NCBI GenBank assembly: GCA_013298145.1
Contig: JAAFJO010000005.1
Location: 124,001-188,000 of the forward strand
Length of the DNA: 64,000 bases
Direction: 5' to 3'
Source of the DNA: Betaproteobacteria bacterium
Lineage (GTDB): Bacteria > Pseudomonadota > Gammaproteobacteria > Burkholderiales > Casimicrobiaceae
The notes under the pieces were generated by a model. That model was not told the DNA's origin, ran no database searches, and saw only the letters and a list, made by a program, of their open reading frames with translations. Below are positions 36,499 to 46,391 of the stretch, piece after piece. How positions within the stretch are numbered: the stretch's first letter is position 1; every line of letters begins with the position of its first letter. The translations under genes and the position numbers were made by a program.

Positions 36499-39078
36499 AT
36501 GCGCTTCGACAAACTCACAACCAAATTTCAACAAGCGCTCGCTGAAGCGCAGTCGCTCGCGCTCGGCCTCGACGCGACACAAATCGAGCCGCAGCATTTG
36601 ATGATGGCGTTGCTCGAACAAGAAGACGGCGGTACGAAATCGCTCCTGCAGCGTGCAGGCGTGAACGTTGGCAAGCTCAGCAAAGACTTGCAATCGAGTA
36701 TTGAGCGCCTGCCGCGTCAGCAAGGCGGCGATGGCAACATCTCGATTGGTCGCGACTTGAATTCGCTCTTGAATCTCACCGACAAGGAAGCGACCAAACG
36801 CGGTGATCAATTTATCGCTTCTGAGCTTTTTCTGCTCGTACTCGCCAGCGACAAAGGCGAGACTGGACGTGTTCTCAAGGACGCTGGTGCCAGCGCGAAG
36901 ACGCTTGAAGCGGCGATCACGGCCGTGCGCGGCGGCGAGGGTGTGTCTTCGCAAGAAGCAGAGGGGCAACGTCAGGCGCTAGAGAAATACACGGTTGACC
37001 TTACGGAGCGCGCACGCTCCGGGAAGCTCGATCCCGTGATCGGTCGTGACGATGAAATTCGTCGCGTGATTCAAGTCTTGCAACGTCGCACGAAAAATAA
37101 TCCGGTGCTCATTGGCGAACCAGGCGTGGGCAAAACTGCAATCGTCGAAGGGCTCGCGCAGCGCATCGTCAACGGCGAAGTGCCGGAAGGATTGAAGAAC
37201 AAGCGCGTGCTCTCGCTCGATTTCGCAGCGATGCTGGCGGGCGCGAAGTATCGCGGCGAATTTGAAGAACGGTTAAAGGCGGTGTTGAACGATCTCGCGA
37301 AAGACGAGGGGCAAACCATCGTCTTCATCGATGAATTACACACGATGGTCGGCGCTGGCAAAGCCGAGGGCGCAATGGATGCGGGCAATATGTTGAAGCC
37401 CGCGCTCGCGCGTGGCGAGTTGCATTGCGTGGGCGCGACGACGCTCGATGAATATCGCAAGTACATCGAAAAAGATGCAGCGCTTGAGCGGCGTTTCCAG
37501 AAAGTGCTCGTTGGCGAACCGTCCGTTGAATCGACGATTGCGATTCTGCGCGGGCTGCAAGAGAAATACGAAGTGCATCACGGCGTGGACATCACCGATC
37601 CCGCAATCGTTGCCGCAGCCGAGCTTTCGCATCGCTACATCACGGATCGCTTTTTGCCTGACAAAGCCATCGATCTCATCGACGAAGCAGCGAGTCGCAT
37701 CAAGATGGAGATTGATTCCAAGCCGGAAGTGATGGACAAGCTGGAGCGCCGCATCATTCAGTTGAAGATTGAACGCGAGGCGGTGAAGAAAGAGAAAGAT
37801 GATGCGTCGAAAAAGCGGCTCGCGCTCATTGAGGAGGAAATCCTAAAGCTCGAACGCGAGTACGCTGATTTCGAGGAAATTCTTCGCGGCGAGAAAGCGG
37901 CTGTGCAGGGCACGCAAGGCATCAAAGAACAAGTTGAACAACTCAAACTTGAGATGGACGAAGCGCGTCGTCGTGGCGATTTCGCGCGCATGTCGGAAAT
38001 CCAGTACGGAAAGTTGCCGGAGCTCGAAGCCAAGCTCAAAGAAGTTGAATCGACGAAGGGCAACGAACAAGCGAGCAAGAAGCGACTCCTGCGCACCCAA
38101 GTCGGTGCTGAAGAAGTCGCCGAAGTCGTTTCACGCGCCACGGGCATTCCCGTGAGCAAAATGATGACCGGCGAGCGAGAAAAACTCTTGCACATTGAAG
38201 ACGCGCTCCACAAACGCGTTGTCGGTCAAGACGAAGCAGTGCAACTCGTCGCCGATGCGATTCGTCGCTCGCGCGCAGGGCTCGCTGATCCGAACAAACC
38301 CTACGGTTCATTTCTGTTTTTAGGCCCAACCGGTGTCGGCAAAACCGAGCTCACCAAAGCGCTCGCAGCGTTCATGTTCGATAGCGACGAAGCACTCATT
38401 CGCATCGACATGAGCGAATACATGGAAAAGCATTCGGTCGCGCGCTTGATCGGCGCGCCGCCGGGCTATGTTGGCTTTGACGAAGGCGGCCAGCTCACCG
38501 AACAAGTGCGGCGCAAACCGTACAGCGTGATTCTGTTCGACGAAGTTGAAAAGGCGCATCCCGATGTGTTCAACGTGCTCCTGCAAGCGCTCGACGATGG
38601 CCGCATGACGGATGGCCAAGGCCGCACCGTGGACTTCAAGAACACCGTGATGATTATGACCAGCAACTTGGGCGGCGCGAAGATTCAATCGATGGTGGAC
38701 GAACCAAACGAGCTCGTGAAAATCGCGGTGATGGCCGAAGTGAAAGGTCATTTTCGCCCCGAATTCATCAACCGTATCGACGAGATCGTAGTCTTCCATG
38801 CACTCGGTAAAGACAACATCAAAGGCATCGCAAGAATCCAATTGCAACGCCTCGAACAACGTCTCGCAAAACTCGATCTCAAACTCGAGGTATCGGACGC
38901 GGCACTCGAACTCCTCTGCGAAGAAGGCTTCGACCCGGTCTACGGCGCACGTCCATTGAAGCGCGCGATCCAGCAATCGATTGAGAACCCGCTCTCGAAG
39001 GAGTTGCTATCCGGCAAGTTCGCACCCGAATCCACGATTCGGGTGGATGCGAAGGGTGGGAGCGTTGTGTTTGCGTGA
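36499..39078 (+). CDS. clpB: ATP-dependent chaperone ClpB (disaggregase)
   Basis: An 859-residue AAA+ chaperone that extracts polypeptides from aggregates together with DnaK. In order: N-terminal domain (about 1-150), first AAA+ module with Walker A GEPGVGKT (about 207-214), the coiled-coil middle domain (about 410-525), the second AAA+ module with Walker A GPTGVGKT (about 607-614) and [13 protein letters not shown], and the C-terminal domain. The length equals that of known ClpB. It is monocistronic under a sigma-32-like promoter. A decayed duplicate of its last 60 codons lies at 40354-40542. Confidence 0.97.
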   Translation: MRFDKLTTKFQQALAEAQSLALGLDATQIEPQHLMMALLEQEDGGTKSLLQRAGVNVGKLSKDLQSSIERLPRQQGGDGNISIGRDLNSLLNLTDKEATKRGDQFIASELFLLVLASDKGETGRVLKDAGASAKTLEAAITAVRGGEGVSSQEAEGQRQALEKYTVDLTERARSGKLDPVIGRDDEIRRVIQVLQRRTKNNPVLIGEPGVGKTAIVEGLAQRIVNGEVPEGLKNKRVLSLDFAAMLAGAKYRGEFEERLKAVLNDLAKDEGQTIVFIDELHTMVGAGKAEGAMDAGNMLKPALARGELHCVGATTLDEYRKYIEKDAALERRFQKVLVGEPSVESTIAILRGLQEKYEVHHGVDITDPAIVAAAELSHRYITDRFLPDKAIDLIDEAASRIKMEIDSKPEVMDKLERRIIQLKIEREAVKKEKDDASKKRLALIEEEILKLEREYADFEEILRGEKAAVQGTQGIKEQVEQLKLEMDEARRRGDFARMSEIQYGKLPELEAKLKEVESTKGNEQASKKRLLRTQVGAEEVAEVVSRATGIPVSKMMTGEREKLLHIEDALHKRVVGQDEAVQLVADAIRRSRAGLADPNKPYGSFLFLGPTGVGKTELTKALAAFMFDSDEALIRIDMSEYMEKHSVARLIGAPPGYVGFDEGGQLTEQVRRKPYSVILFDEVEKAHPDVFNVLLQALDDGRMTDGQGRTVDFKNTVMIMTSNLGGAKIQSMVDEPNELVKIAVMAEVKGHFRPEFINRIDEIVVFHALGKDNIKGIARIQLQRLEQRLAKLDLKLEVSDAALELLCEEGFDPVYGARPLKRAIQQSIENPLSKELLSGKFAPESTIRVDAKGGSVVFA

Positions 39079-39233
39079 TCGAAAGGAGCGGTGCGTCATG
39101 CATCGCCCCAGTCAGCTCGCAAGATGCTCGACGTAAGGCGCATCAGTGCGTCGACCGTCGGGCCTCAATGGCCTATGAACTTTTTTTCCGCTGCGGCAGA
39201 ATGATTGGGTCATAACTCGTTCGGGGCACAAGC

Positions 39234-40331
39234 GTGAAGAAAGCTCTAGCGCTCGTCATTCTGGTGGTTGTCGGTATTTTTGGCTGGCGGCAATGGTCGG
39301 CAAACCAAAGCAGCGCCGTCGCCGCATCGAAGGCTAGTTCACCGCCGCAAAGTGCTGCCGCGAAATCGGATGCACTGCCGCCGTCGGCCGTTCTAAATAT
39401 CGATCCGCGCATGAGCGCGAAACCTGCGTTGATGGGGAGCGGTTCGACGCCACAGCGTGGACAATTGCCAGCGAATGTCTCACCACTCATGGCGGACTAC
39501 ATCGCGCGCAAGGATTTTCCCGCGCTGATGGCAAAAGTCAGTCAATTGCCAAACGATGGTGAGGCACAGTTCATACGTGCTCAGCTCCTCAATAGCTGCG
39601 CGAAGAAAATGGATCAGACGGACGCTCGGCCCCGGAAAACCTGGGCCGAGCGACGCGCCGAGTTTGTTGCCTCGCTTCCGCAGAATCACCCCGACACACC
39701 GATGCGCATAAACGCCTGGGATTTGGCCAATCCTGACGTGTGCGGATCGCTTCGCGGCTTGGAAACGACAAAAAAAGAAATTGCGGATGCGTTTGCACGC
39801 GCACAAGAGTTGAAAGACCCCACCGCACTCGCGCGCGAGCTCAACTGCGAGATCCACGCAACCAACGATCCGGTGAAGTTCCCTAACGCCCGCGCCGTTG
39901 AAATCAACGATTCGCGCGCAGAACGTATTCGACAGGCCATCGCCTCACGCAACCCGACTGCCGTTCGTGCGGGTGTTGGGATGCTGTCCAACACTTATCG
40001 CAACGGTGCGTTTCGCATTGGGAACGACGGCGCATTTGTTGATCAAGCGGCGATGCATCATGTGGCGAACTTGCTTGCGTGCCAATATGGTGGCGATTGC
40101 GTGACGCCCGTGCAGTCCGCGTGCGCACGCGAAGGGCGTTGTGCGACCAACAATTACGAGGACTATCTTGCGTACTACGAACTCTCGCCGAGTGCGGCGC
40201 AGCTCGTTGACACCTATCGCCGACAACTGACGCAAATGATCGACAGCGGCGACTTCTCGCAACTTCAGCTTGTAAAAGGCGAACAACCCACCGATTCGGT
40301 CAGAGTGGGAAGTTACTTTCAGTGCAATTAG
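39234..40331 (+). CDS. Exported or membrane-anchored protein of unknown function
   Basis: A 365-residue protein with one N-terminal hydrophobic segment (about 4-18) that may be a signal or membrane anchor, then a low-complexity Ser/Ala/Pro stretch (about 24-60). The rest is helical, with seven cysteines, four of them close together in LLACQYGGDCVTPVQSAC. No family is recognised. The start is a GTG at 39234. It stands between clpB and the clpB fragment, so it may have arrived with the event that duplicated the clpB end. Confidence 0.65.
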   Translation: MKKALALVILVVVGIFGWRQWSANQSSAVAASKASSPPQSAAAKSDALPPSAVLNIDPRMSAKPALMGSGSTPQRGQLPANVSPLMADYIARKDFPALMAKVSQLPNDGEAQFIRAQLLNSCAKKMDQTDARPRKTWAERRAEFVASLPQNHPDTPMRINAWDLANPDVCGSLRGLETTKKEIADAFARAQELKDPTALARELNCEIHATNDPVKFPNARAVEINDSRAERIRQAIASRNPTAVRAGVGMLSNTYRNGAFRIGNDGAFVDQAAMHHVANLLACQYGGDCVTPVQSACAREGRCATNNYEDYLAYYELSPSAAQLVDTYRRQLTQMIDSGDFSQLQLVKGEQPTDSVRVGSYFQCN

Positions 40332-40353
40332 TTAGCGTGGCCACGAGGGTATT

Positions 40354-40542
40354 TTTGCGCTCGATTTGCTATATGAAGAAGGTTTAGATCCGGCCTACGG
40401 CGCACTCTCGTTGACGCGCACAATTCAGCAATACATTGAGAACAAGTTGTCGAGAGAATTGCTATCCGGCAAGTTCGCGCCCGAATCCACAATTCGGGTG
40501 GATGCCAAAGCAGCGGAGATCGACCTTACAGGACGAAACTAG
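40354..40542 (+). pseudogene. Decayed fragment of a second clpB 3' end
   Basis: Translated in one frame up to the stop at 40540-40542, this stretch matches the last 60 or so residues of ClpB: EEG-DP-YGA, RTIQQYIEN, and [17 protein letters not shown] are nearly the same as in clpB. There is no start codon; a stop lies a few codons upstream. The DNA is almost identical over about 45 bases near the end and more diverged before. It is a remnant and not a working gene. Confidence 0.85.
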
Positions 40543-40544
40543 CT

Positions 40545-42527
40545 TTATTCAGCAGGTCGGTTTGGAACAGGCAGATACTGGAGCCCCAGAGCCTTTTTTT
40601 GCGTTTCTCTGTCCCCGATTGGAAATCCCCAGCGCCGTTGCAAGAATTCAAGCATTTTTTGACCTCTCTGAAGTATCGTGTCAGCGTTCCAATCGGCGAA
40701 ACTCGCGACTTCAATTTCGGAGTAACTCCCCACGCGATAACCGAGATTCGGGTCATCGCGTTTGATTGGGAAAGCCTTGTTGCTGAGTGAAGAGTTTCGT
40801 GGACGAGATAGCGCAACCATATTTCCTAGCGAATTCTTTAGAGCACGTCGCTGCGATGTGGTGAACGATTCGAAACGTTCTTTCCAATAGTCGTCGCGAC
40901 TCTTCTGGGGGTATACGTGCTCGATAGTTTCGTAGTCGTATGCATAATCTTCCCGAGCGAATTCATCCCATCTAACTTTTTCTCTGTGAGTGCGCGAAGC
41001 TTCCAACAATTCGCACTCGTACTCGAACAGAAAGTACTTCAGGTTTTTCCAACCATAGTAGGCTTTGCTTGACTGAACCCAGTCGCCAACCAAATCCCAG
41101 GTAGCCGTTTCCTTGAACACGTCTGAAACAGCATTCTGAAGGATAACGGTTAAGTCAGCGATTGATAGCTTTCCGCTCGCCACGTCACGAGCCCAGAGCA
41201 AATGCTGACCTGGACGCAGCTGAATCGCTTGCGAGGCATTAACAAACGACATTACAAACAGAAAGCGCTCGAATGCTTGGAGAAAATTCGCTCGTTCGCG
41301 TCCAGAGGATTTGCTTTTGAATGACCACAGGAGCAGTGGCGAAGCCGCATAACCTCGCAGACGATAAACGCGTTCCAGCCAAAGTTTTTCGTCTACAGAG
41401 AATTTAGATGATGCAGGTGTACTCAGCTGAAAATACAGTTCGCAGGTTTGCTTTAGGTCTGCTGTGTAGTCGCTAATTGTGGCTACTGATATCGGCTTAA
41501 ACTCGTCCTCAGCACGAGCGATTCGCTTTTGACTGAAGACATCACCCAAAAGTAGCCGGCCAACTTCTTCGATTCGCCTACCGGCGAGTGAAAAGTAGCG
41601 CTCCCTTTCATCGTCATTGCTCGGTTGCGCGATTATTAGGCGATGAAAATAGCCGTGAAGGTGTGCGACAAGGAACTGGTCGTCATTTAGCAGGCGTTGA
41701 TCGTTTCGCCCAAGATAGTGGTAAACAGACTTCCATGCCTCGTTGATGTTCGTTCTTAGCTTCTTTGCTTCATCCTTTGTTTTGCCGAGCTTCGTCGAGA
41801 GGTAGATTAAGCGATTCTTCAGTAGCTCTAGGTTAGATAGCGCCTTACCTCGATTGTTCATCGTTTCGAACGTTACGAACACATCGATCTCGGATGCAAT
41901 CTCATACACGTTGAATACAAGGCGCTGAGTAACCTTATCGAATAGCGTTTCAAGATTTTTCGTCGAGTAACTTGCGATTTTGGTCTTGAAAAACTCTTTC
42001 GCTCGCGTCAGGTTCTTTGTGTATATCGTTTCTTCGCCTACGGAATGCACTTCCGATGGTTCGCAGAAGATTGCAGTCTTCAGATGCTCGTAACTCGGAT
42101 TGTCTTTCTCGTAGCCAAAAATGTATGATCGGGACCGTCCCTCATCTTTCGAATCAAAGATGTACTTTCGCCGTATGTCGCCAGTTGGTGTGTAGTTGAG
42201 CTTGGGTGAGCTGGTTTTCTCGAGGATAACTTGCATCAAGATAACCAACGTAGTCAATCGTTGCTGACCATCCACGACGTGGAACGGCCTGAAACGTCGC
42301 GACTTAATGATCCAGGTATCGTGCGTCCACGTTTTCCACACAGTGTCAGGCACAGCTTCAAGTGTGAGGACGCCGGTGTAGTGATTTGAATCTTCCGGCA
42401 GTTGATCGACGTCCTCCCAGAAATCACGCAAATGCGACTCCTGCTATGCATAGCCACGTTGGTAATCAGGAATTCGAAACAGGGACTCAGTAAACAGCTT
42501 AGAGAGGGTGATTAGCTCGGTGCGCAT
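40545..42527 (-). pseudogene. GmrSD-type restriction protein (DUF262-DUF1524) with in-frame amber codon
   Basis: Fused GmrS/GmrD-type proteins cleave modified phage DNA. From the ATG at 42527 the frame encodes the DUF262 start with IPDYQRGYA, then meets TAG (42444-42446) where the family has the tryptophan of the Y-Q-R-x-Y-x-W motif; a single base change from TGG explains it. Downstream the frame stays open for 632 codons, with FHVVDGQQRLTTL, the MNNRGKALSNLELLKNRL segment and the C-terminal HNH-like IEHVYPQ and SLGNMVALS of DUF1524. A restart at TTG 42431 would lack the N-terminal motif. It is thus probably a recent pseudogene, unless the amber is suppressed or a sequencing error. Confidence 0.85.
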
Positions 42528-42587
42528 TTCGTAAGAATTTCGGGTTTGAGTGGCAATGGATCGCTGTTTTTATTGAACGCTAAGCTG

Positions 42588-42884
42588 TCACGTGAGATTC
42601 AACTGCAATTCTTTCCCACACGCCTGAACATATTTCCGCAACGTAGCAATCGACGGCGAATGTTTCCCCGTCGCGAGCGAGCGCTCCAGACGCGCAATCG
42701 CGGGCGCTTGCGTACCCATGCGTTCCGCTAGCTGCGCCTGCGTGAGTCCGGCGTCTTGTCGCGCTTTAAGTAGCGCATCGAGAAGTTCGCCTTCCTCGCG
42801 CTCAATGCGTTCGAGCTCGGCGCGAACGCCGGGTCGGGTCATGAGTTCTGCGACGACTTCGTCGTGAGTGTTACGAATTGGCAT
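42588..42884 (-). CDS. HigA-type antitoxin with XRE helix-turn-helix
   Basis: A 98-residue protein with an XRE-type helix-turn-helix (about 45-92; LTQAQLAERMGTQAPAIARLE, quoted in part) behind a helical N-terminal segment. It overlaps the toxin gene upstream by 14 bases, the order toxin then antitoxin being typical of HigBA-like pairs. It would bind and neutralise the toxin and repress the operon, possibly through the palindrome at 43214-43227. Confidence 0.85.
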   Translation of the reverse strand: MPIRNTHDEVVAELMTRPGVRAELERIEREEGELLDALLKARQDAGLTQAQLAERMGTQAPAIARLERSLATGKHSPSIATLRKYVQACGKELQLNLT

Positions 42885-43203
42885 GTTTGATCTCCTTCAT
42901 TCGCTTAGTTGCGAGCTTGAGTTCGTTCGGCGGCGTCTTTTGAGATTTCTTCACGAAGCTGTGGAGCATTACGATGCGCTTACCGATGAGCGCGCAGTAG
43001 AAGACTCGCGCGATACCCTCGCCTCCCTTCAATCGCAACTCAAACAACCCGTCCCCAAACGCTTTCGTGTGCGGTTCACCAAGATTCGGACCGACGGCAG
43101 TCATGCGTCTCGTCAGAAATAGGTACCTTGCGACGATTGTGTCCGGCAGTTCGAGGATCTCTGCCTCTACGGCGTGATCAAAATATTGGATCGTGTATTC
43201 CAC
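42871..43203 (-). CDS. HigB/RelE-type toxin (phage Gp49-like family)
   Basis: A 110-residue protein of the RelE/ParE superfamily, Gp49-like branch, probably a ribosome-dependent mRNA endonuclease. Markers are the KAFGDGLFELRLKG segment (about 47-60), RVFYCALIGKRIVMLHSFVKKSQKTP (66-91, quoted in part by the family) and the C-terminal AxxRM-like helix. The start is a GTG at 43203. It is the first gene of the pair and stands close to the broken restriction gene. Confidence 0.86.
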   Translation of the reverse strand: MEYTIQYFDHAVEAEILELPDTIVARYLFLTRRMTAVGPNLGEPHTKAFGDGLFELRLKGGEGIARVFYCALIGKRIVMLHSFVKKSQKTPPNELKLATKRMKEIKHANS

Positions 43204-43213
43204 TTCTCAATAG

Positions 43214-43227
43214 TAACAAATTTGTTA
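43214..43227. promoter_or_regulatory. Perfect 14-bp palindrome before the toxin-antitoxin pair
   Basis: TAACAAATTTGTTA ends 11 bases upstream of the toxin start codon. Its place fits an operator for the helix-turn-helix antitoxin. Confidence 0.6.
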
Positions 43228-43408
43228 ATTTGCACTATAGACGTGTCGCCATAAGACGACTCAGTCAGGGAAAATACCAATTAGACAAATATTGAACTAA
43301 TGAGTATAAATTCGCTCATAGGAACAGTTTGCTCGCGGTGCTTTCCTCCTCCTCCGTTACTTGAAAGCATCCGGCAAACTCCCTTTTTGATCAATAAATG
43401 GAGTTTGT

Positions 43409-43882
43409 ATGTCATTGAAATCATTAAAACTTATCGCTGCAACCGGGTTGGCTTTTGTCGCAATGTCGGCGGCTCACGCGGCGGATACGATCGTTGGCGT
43501 GGCATCGAAGAACAAGGATTTTTCGACGCTCGTGACCGCGGTCAAAGCGGCAGGTTTGGTTGATACGCTGAACGGCAAGGGCCCGTTCACGGTGTTTGCG
43601 CCAACCGATGCGGCGTTTGCGAAGCTCCCACCCGGAACGGTTGAAGGCTTGCTTAAGGATCCAGCCAAACTGAAGGCGATCCTCACGTATCACGTGGTGC
43701 CGGGTAAAGTGATGGCGAAAGATGTGAAACCAGGTGCAGTGAAGACTGTGAACGGCGCATCGGCAACGATCGCCGCTAAAGATGGCAAAGTGACCATTGA
43801 CGGCGCAACCGTGACTGCGACCGACGTAGCAGCGTCGAACGGCGTGATTCACGTAATCGACACTGTGATCCTACCGAAGTAA
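43409..43882 (+). CDS. Exported fasciclin (FAS1) domain protein
   Basis: A 157-residue periplasmic or secreted protein: signal peptide (about 1-24, ending AHA) and one FAS1 domain (about 26-156). FAS1 markers are the [15 protein letters not shown] stretch and the H-box [10 protein letters not shown], with [12 protein letters not shown] at the end. FAS1 domains mediate adhesion in other proteins; the function of single-domain bacterial forms is unclear. AATGGAG precedes the ATG at 43409. Confidence 0.9.
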   Translation: MSLKSLKLIAATGLAFVAMSAAHAADTIVGVASKNKDFSTLVTAVKAAGLVDTLNGKGPFTVFAPTDAAFAKLPPGTVEGLLKDPAKLKAILTYHVVPGKVMAKDVKPGAVKTVNGASATIAAKDGKVTIDGATVTATDVAASNGVIHVIDTVILPK

Positions 43883-44135
43883 TTTGGCTGCTTTGTTTCC
43901 CCAAGAAAGATAAGCGCGCAGCTTTGAACAGATATCCAGCGCGTGCGGTTGTCCTCTAGCAGCCGTATGCGTCGGGTTCTGTATGAAGCTCGCGCGCGTG
44001 GGTAGAGACACGCGAATCGCACCTCGGCATTTCCTCCTCCCCCTGCGGCACACACCGCAAGCCGATGCGATTCGCGACCCTGTATCGAGGGCCTTCAAGT
44101 AGTACCCGTTTAATACTTTTGATAAAGGCTCCTCT
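43883..44135. other. Intergenic region without recognised feature
   Basis: About 250 bases between the two exported-protein genes; no coding region, repeat or clear terminator is seen. Confidence 0.3.
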
Positions 44136-44723
44136 ATGAAACTTCCCGCGATAGCGGCCTCTCTGGTCGCAACGATTGCTGCTTCCTCTGTATTTGCAGC
44201 GCCCACACTGCCCGTGGGCTACGGCGATACATCGGTCAAGCTAGATCCTATGTTTGTCGGCGCATTGCAATCACTGTCGGTAACGCCAAGTGCGCTCGGT
44301 TACGCACGTCTGCGAAACGGCGTCGCGTCATTCCCCGTGATTGACGGCGACTTTGATTTCGGCACGGCTAAGGGCGAAATCGCGCACGGCGGCGGGCTCA
44401 TGCTGAAAGGTGGCGGAACGGCAGTTGAGCTGCGCGATTTCAACATTGATACCAGCGGCGCCGCTCCAGTGCTCACGGGCAAGGTCATCGTGAACGACAA
44501 TTTCGTCGCAAGAATTCCGCTGTTTGATTTGCGGCTCCCTGCGCTTACGCTTCCGCTGCAAGCGCCACGCGGCTGGGGGCAATTGACGGTCCCTGGCGTA
44601 AAAGTAACGTTGAATGCAGGCGCGGCGGCGGCGCTTAACGGCGTGTTCAACGTCACTGCATTTGCGGGCGGGATTCAGATTGGCGATGCGACAGTGAAAA
44701 CCTTCGCATTTGGCGGCCACTGA
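44136..44723 (+). CDS. Exported beta-rich protein of unknown function
   Basis: A 195-residue protein with a signal peptide (about 1-22, ending VFAA). The rest is beta-rich with alternating short hydrophobic strands; no cysteine occurs in the mature part. HGGGLMLKGGGTAVELRDFNI and VLTGKVIVND vaguely recall HtaA-like extracellular domains, but this is not a firm match. It is followed by a clear terminator and so is probably monocistronic. Confidence 0.7.
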   Translation: MKLPAIAASLVATIAASSVFAAPTLPVGYGDTSVKLDPMFVGALQSLSVTPSALGYARLRNGVASFPVIDGDFDFGTAKGEIAHGGGLMLKGGGTAVELRDFNIDTSGAAPVLTGKVIVNDNFVARIPLFDLRLPALTLPLQAPRGWGQLTVPGVKVTLNAGAAAALNGVFNVTAFAGGIQIGDATVKTFAFGGH

Positions 44724-44736
44724 TAACCAGGAACGG

Positions 44737-44770
44737 GACCGATTTGCGCTCGCGAATCGGTTCTTTTTTT
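44737..44770 (+). terminator. Rho-independent terminator
   Basis: The arms GACCGATTTGCG (from 44737) and CGCGAATCGGTTC (from 44751) pair with one G-U, followed by TTTTTTT to 44770. Confidence 0.85.
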
Positions 44771-44892
44771 ACAGCTTTATACGGCTAACCCATATTGAAA
44801 TGGGGTAGACGTCATAAAAGCAATGGCTTGACCAATACTAAAAGCAGTAGTATTGCCCAATCTAATGGGGCGCGAAGCGCTAAAGGTATCCG

Positions 44893-46224
44893 CTATTTGA
44901 CCATGGCAGCCGCGGCTGTCGTATGCGTCCCTGGGTCAACTAAAACGACTGCGCCGCGCAGGGCGCTTATCTCGTAGTCAGCAATCGGCAACGCGCTCCC
45001 GAATTCAATCGTCGCTTCAACGATGTCGTTTGCATGAACCACGGTTTGCGCGGCGTCTTCGCCCTCCGATTGATCAATCCAGTGTGCCGATTGCAAATCG
45101 AGCCGCCTTGTGATGCGTGACACACGAGCTGGCAACCAGCGGGTGCCGTGTCGAGCGAGCAAGCGCCTGCCTGGTGCGAGCGGCGCATTGTCGAGCCACG
45201 CAAGTGTTGCAGTTACGCGATTCGTGCTTAGCTGCGCGCCGACGCTGGGCGATTCGCGCACAGCAATGATCCAATCGCCGCGCGCGACGTCCACCTGACG
45301 ATCCAGTCCAAGCGCAACCGCTTCGTCAACGTGGGCAACGCTCGTCGAACCGCGCGGCGTATTGATCGCGGTGACAACCGCCAGCGCGCCGCTCGGGAAT
45401 ACACGAATACGGTCCCCAACGTTAAGCGCAGCATCGGCTACATCGCCCATGATCCAACGACGATGACCATCGGCCGCGTCGCGGGTGACATACTGAACGG
45501 CGATGTGTGCGCTGCGCGTCTCGTCTGCCCGAGTTGAGTCTGAATTCTCTGCCGTGAGATCGATCGATTCGAGCGCTTCTAGCAGCGAGGGGCCGTCAAA
45601 CCACACGGTGTTCGACGTGTGCGCAACCACGCCATCGCCTTTCAACGCGGAGATCGGTACGGCCGTGAAATTCGAAAGATTGAGAGACGATGCAATCGCT
45701 TCGAACGCGGCGATCACGCGCTCAAACTTCGCGCGATCAAAGTCAATCGCATCCATTTTGTTGACCGCGACTACGAGGTGTTTGATACCAAGCAATCCAG
45801 CGATTGCGGAGTGGCGCTTCGTTTGCGGAAGAAGTTCAATCGTGTCTCCCGAGAAATCGAGCTTGGTCACGTCTATCAAGATCACCGCAACGTCGCTCTT
45901 CGATGCGCCGGTCACCATGTTTCGCGTGTACTGCTCGTGGCCCGGTGCGTCGGCGATGATGAATTTGCGCTTCGGTGTTGCGAAATAACGATAGGCCACA
46001 TCAATCGTGATGCCTTGTTCACGCTCGGCTTCGAGGCCGTCGGTGACGAGCGAGAGATCGAGTTCGCCCGCGCGAGTTTGCGCCCCACGCGCACGACCCA
46101 GTGAGTCAAGCTGATCGAGCATCAGCGACTTGCTATCAAACAGCAAGCGGCCGATTAATGTGCTTTTGCCGTCGTCAACGGAGCCGCACGTGATGAAGCG
46201 GAGGGGGCGGGAGGAGGTGGTCAT
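44893..46224 (-). CDS. cysN: Sulfate adenylyltransferase subunit 1 (GTPase)
   Basis: The GTP-hydrolysing subunit that drives ATP sulfurylase (CysD). EF-Tu-type G motifs are GSVDDGKSTLIG (about 13-24), DAPGHEQYTRNM (about 92-103) and NKMD (about 159-162). The 443 residues cover the G domain and two beta-barrels; the APS kinase domain found fused in some bacteria (CysNC) is absent. It is separated from cysD by 167 bases with inverted repeats, so the two are probably transcribed together but not tightly coupled. Confidence 0.95.
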   Translation of the reverse strand: MTTSSRPLRFITCGSVDDGKSTLIGRLLFDSKSLMLDQLDSLGRARGAQTRAGELDLSLVTDGLEAEREQGITIDVAYRYFATPKRKFIIADAPGHEQYTRNMVTGASKSDVAVILIDVTKLDFSGDTIELLPQTKRHSAIAGLLGIKHLVVAVNKMDAIDFDRAKFERVIAAFEAIASSLNLSNFTAVPISALKGDGVVAHTSNTVWFDGPSLLEALESIDLTAENSDSTRADETRSAHIAVQYVTRDAADGHRRWIMGDVADAALNVGDRIRVFPSGALAVVTAINTPRGSTSVAHVDEAVALGLDRQVDVARGDWIIAVRESPSVGAQLSTNRVTATLAWLDNAPLAPGRRLLARHGTRWLPARVSRITRRLDLQSAHWIDQSEGEDAAQTVVHANDIVEATIEFGSALPIADYEISALRGAVVLVDPGTHTTAAAAMVK

Positions 46225-46256
46225 GTTTCTATCTTTGAAGTGCGTGTCCGAAAATT

Positions 46257-46384
46257 CCCTCCCCCCTTGAGGGGGAGGGTGCCCGAAGGGCGGGAGAGGG
46301 GGCTGCGTGGATTTCCGTTGCTCGTACGTCAGACATCACCCTCTCCTGTCGCTGACGCGACATCCTCTCCCCTCAAGGGAGAGG
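46257..46384. repeat. Two CCTCTCCC-type inverted repeats between cysD and cysN
   Basis: CCCTCCCCC/GGGGGAGGG (46257-46265 and 46271-46279) and CCTCTCCC/GGGAGAGG (46364-46371 and 46377-46384) are two short hairpins. The stretch GGGCGGGAGAGGGGG between them is similar in base content. A related hairpin, CCTCTCCC/GGGAGAGG, occurs at 57607-57625. The repeats could attenuate cysN relative to cysD. Confidence 0.7.
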
Positions 46385-46391
46385 AAACGAA

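Noticed and set aside
38320..38976. 218-codon frame on the minus strand
   Set aside because: It is a shadow of clpB codon usage; no domain or start signal supports it.
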